From the NCBI GenBank assembly GCA_964480995.1, contig CAYZRZ010000052.1, forward strand, positions 1 through 13,014: a stretch of 13,014 bases of DNA, written 5' to 3'. This DNA comes from UBA1038 sp964480995 (GTDB taxonomy: Bacteria; Bacillota; Clostridia; Christensenellales; Aristaeellaceae). Both the position numbers and the translations under genes were made by a program. The notes beneath the pieces are model-generated. The model ran no database searches, had not been told where the DNA came from, and worked only from the letters and a program-made list of their open reading frames with translations. Below are positions 12,963-13,014 of the stretch, in pieces. Numbering within the stretch: the first letter of the stretch is position 1; each line of letters opens with the position of its first letter.

Positions 12963-13014
12963 CCCGACTTTGACACTTGCGGGATAGAAAAAGCCGCCAG
13001 AGCTGTTGATATAC

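Noticed and set aside
12970..12975. TTGACA near the right edge as a promoter -35
   Set aside because: Sequence 17 bases on is GC-rich with no -10; the TTGCCC/TAAAAT pair just upstream is better.
1..13014. A CRISPR array, mobile element, defence island or other novel multi-gene system
   Set aside because: No spaced repeats, transposase, integrase, toxin or defence domains were found on either strand; nearly all the DNA is filled by recognisable housekeeping genes.

Overview
The window looks like housekeeping chromosome from a high-GC member of the Bacillota (Clostridia-like). The grounds are strong Shine-Dalgarno sites, consensus sigma-A promoters, a T-box riboswitch in front of pheST, a deoB-punA pair arranged like Bacillus drm-pupG, and a tsaB-rimI pair whose upstream gene ends like the tail of tsaE. 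Genus-level placement is not possible from this sequence alone. I see no CRISPR array, insertion sequence, phage gene, tRNA or rRNA.

Layout from left to right. (1) Positions 1-1208, plus strand: the tail of an upstream gene (probably tsaE), then tsaB and rimI, all overlapping; tsaD does not follow. (2) 1212-2315, minus strand: a THUMP-domain rRNA methyltransferase of the RlmL/YpsC type, convergent with rimI. (3) 2338-2508: back-to-back promoters, then deoB and punA on the plus strand (nucleoside and deoxyribose-phosphate salvage), closed by a perfect 16-bp hairpin that can stop transcription from both sides. (4) 4610-8331, minus strand: pheS-pheT, driven by a consensus promoter and a well-formed phenylalanine T-box leader that can be folded by eye (UUC specifier, stem III, UGGUACC bulge, competing terminator). 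(5) 8332-8562: a divergent control region with a 10-bp-arm inverted repeat and the pnt promoter. (6) 8563-11422: pntAA-pntAB-pntB, a three-subunit proton-translocating NAD(P) transhydrogenase with 4-base ATGA overlaps at both junctions. (7) 11448-12464: a terminator whose T-run runs into the promoter of a secreted Ig-like plus CHAP-domain protein. (8) 12476-12853, minus strand: a small HEXXH metallopeptidase of the PF06262 type, preceded by a 14-bp perfect palindrome and, further right, a promoter firing out of the window.

The genes serve tRNA modification and charging (t6A and PheRS), ribosome modification (RimI-like, rRNA methylase), purine and pentose salvage, and NADPH supply. The two least-defined genes are the secreted CHAP protein and the small metallopeptidase. 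I found no wholly new system. The points most worth a second look are regulatory: a 13-nt near-perfect direct repeat inside the T-box leader, the inverted repeat in the pheS/pnt divergent region, the palindrome before the metallopeptidase gene, and several start sites that must be moved downstream of the longest reading frame.
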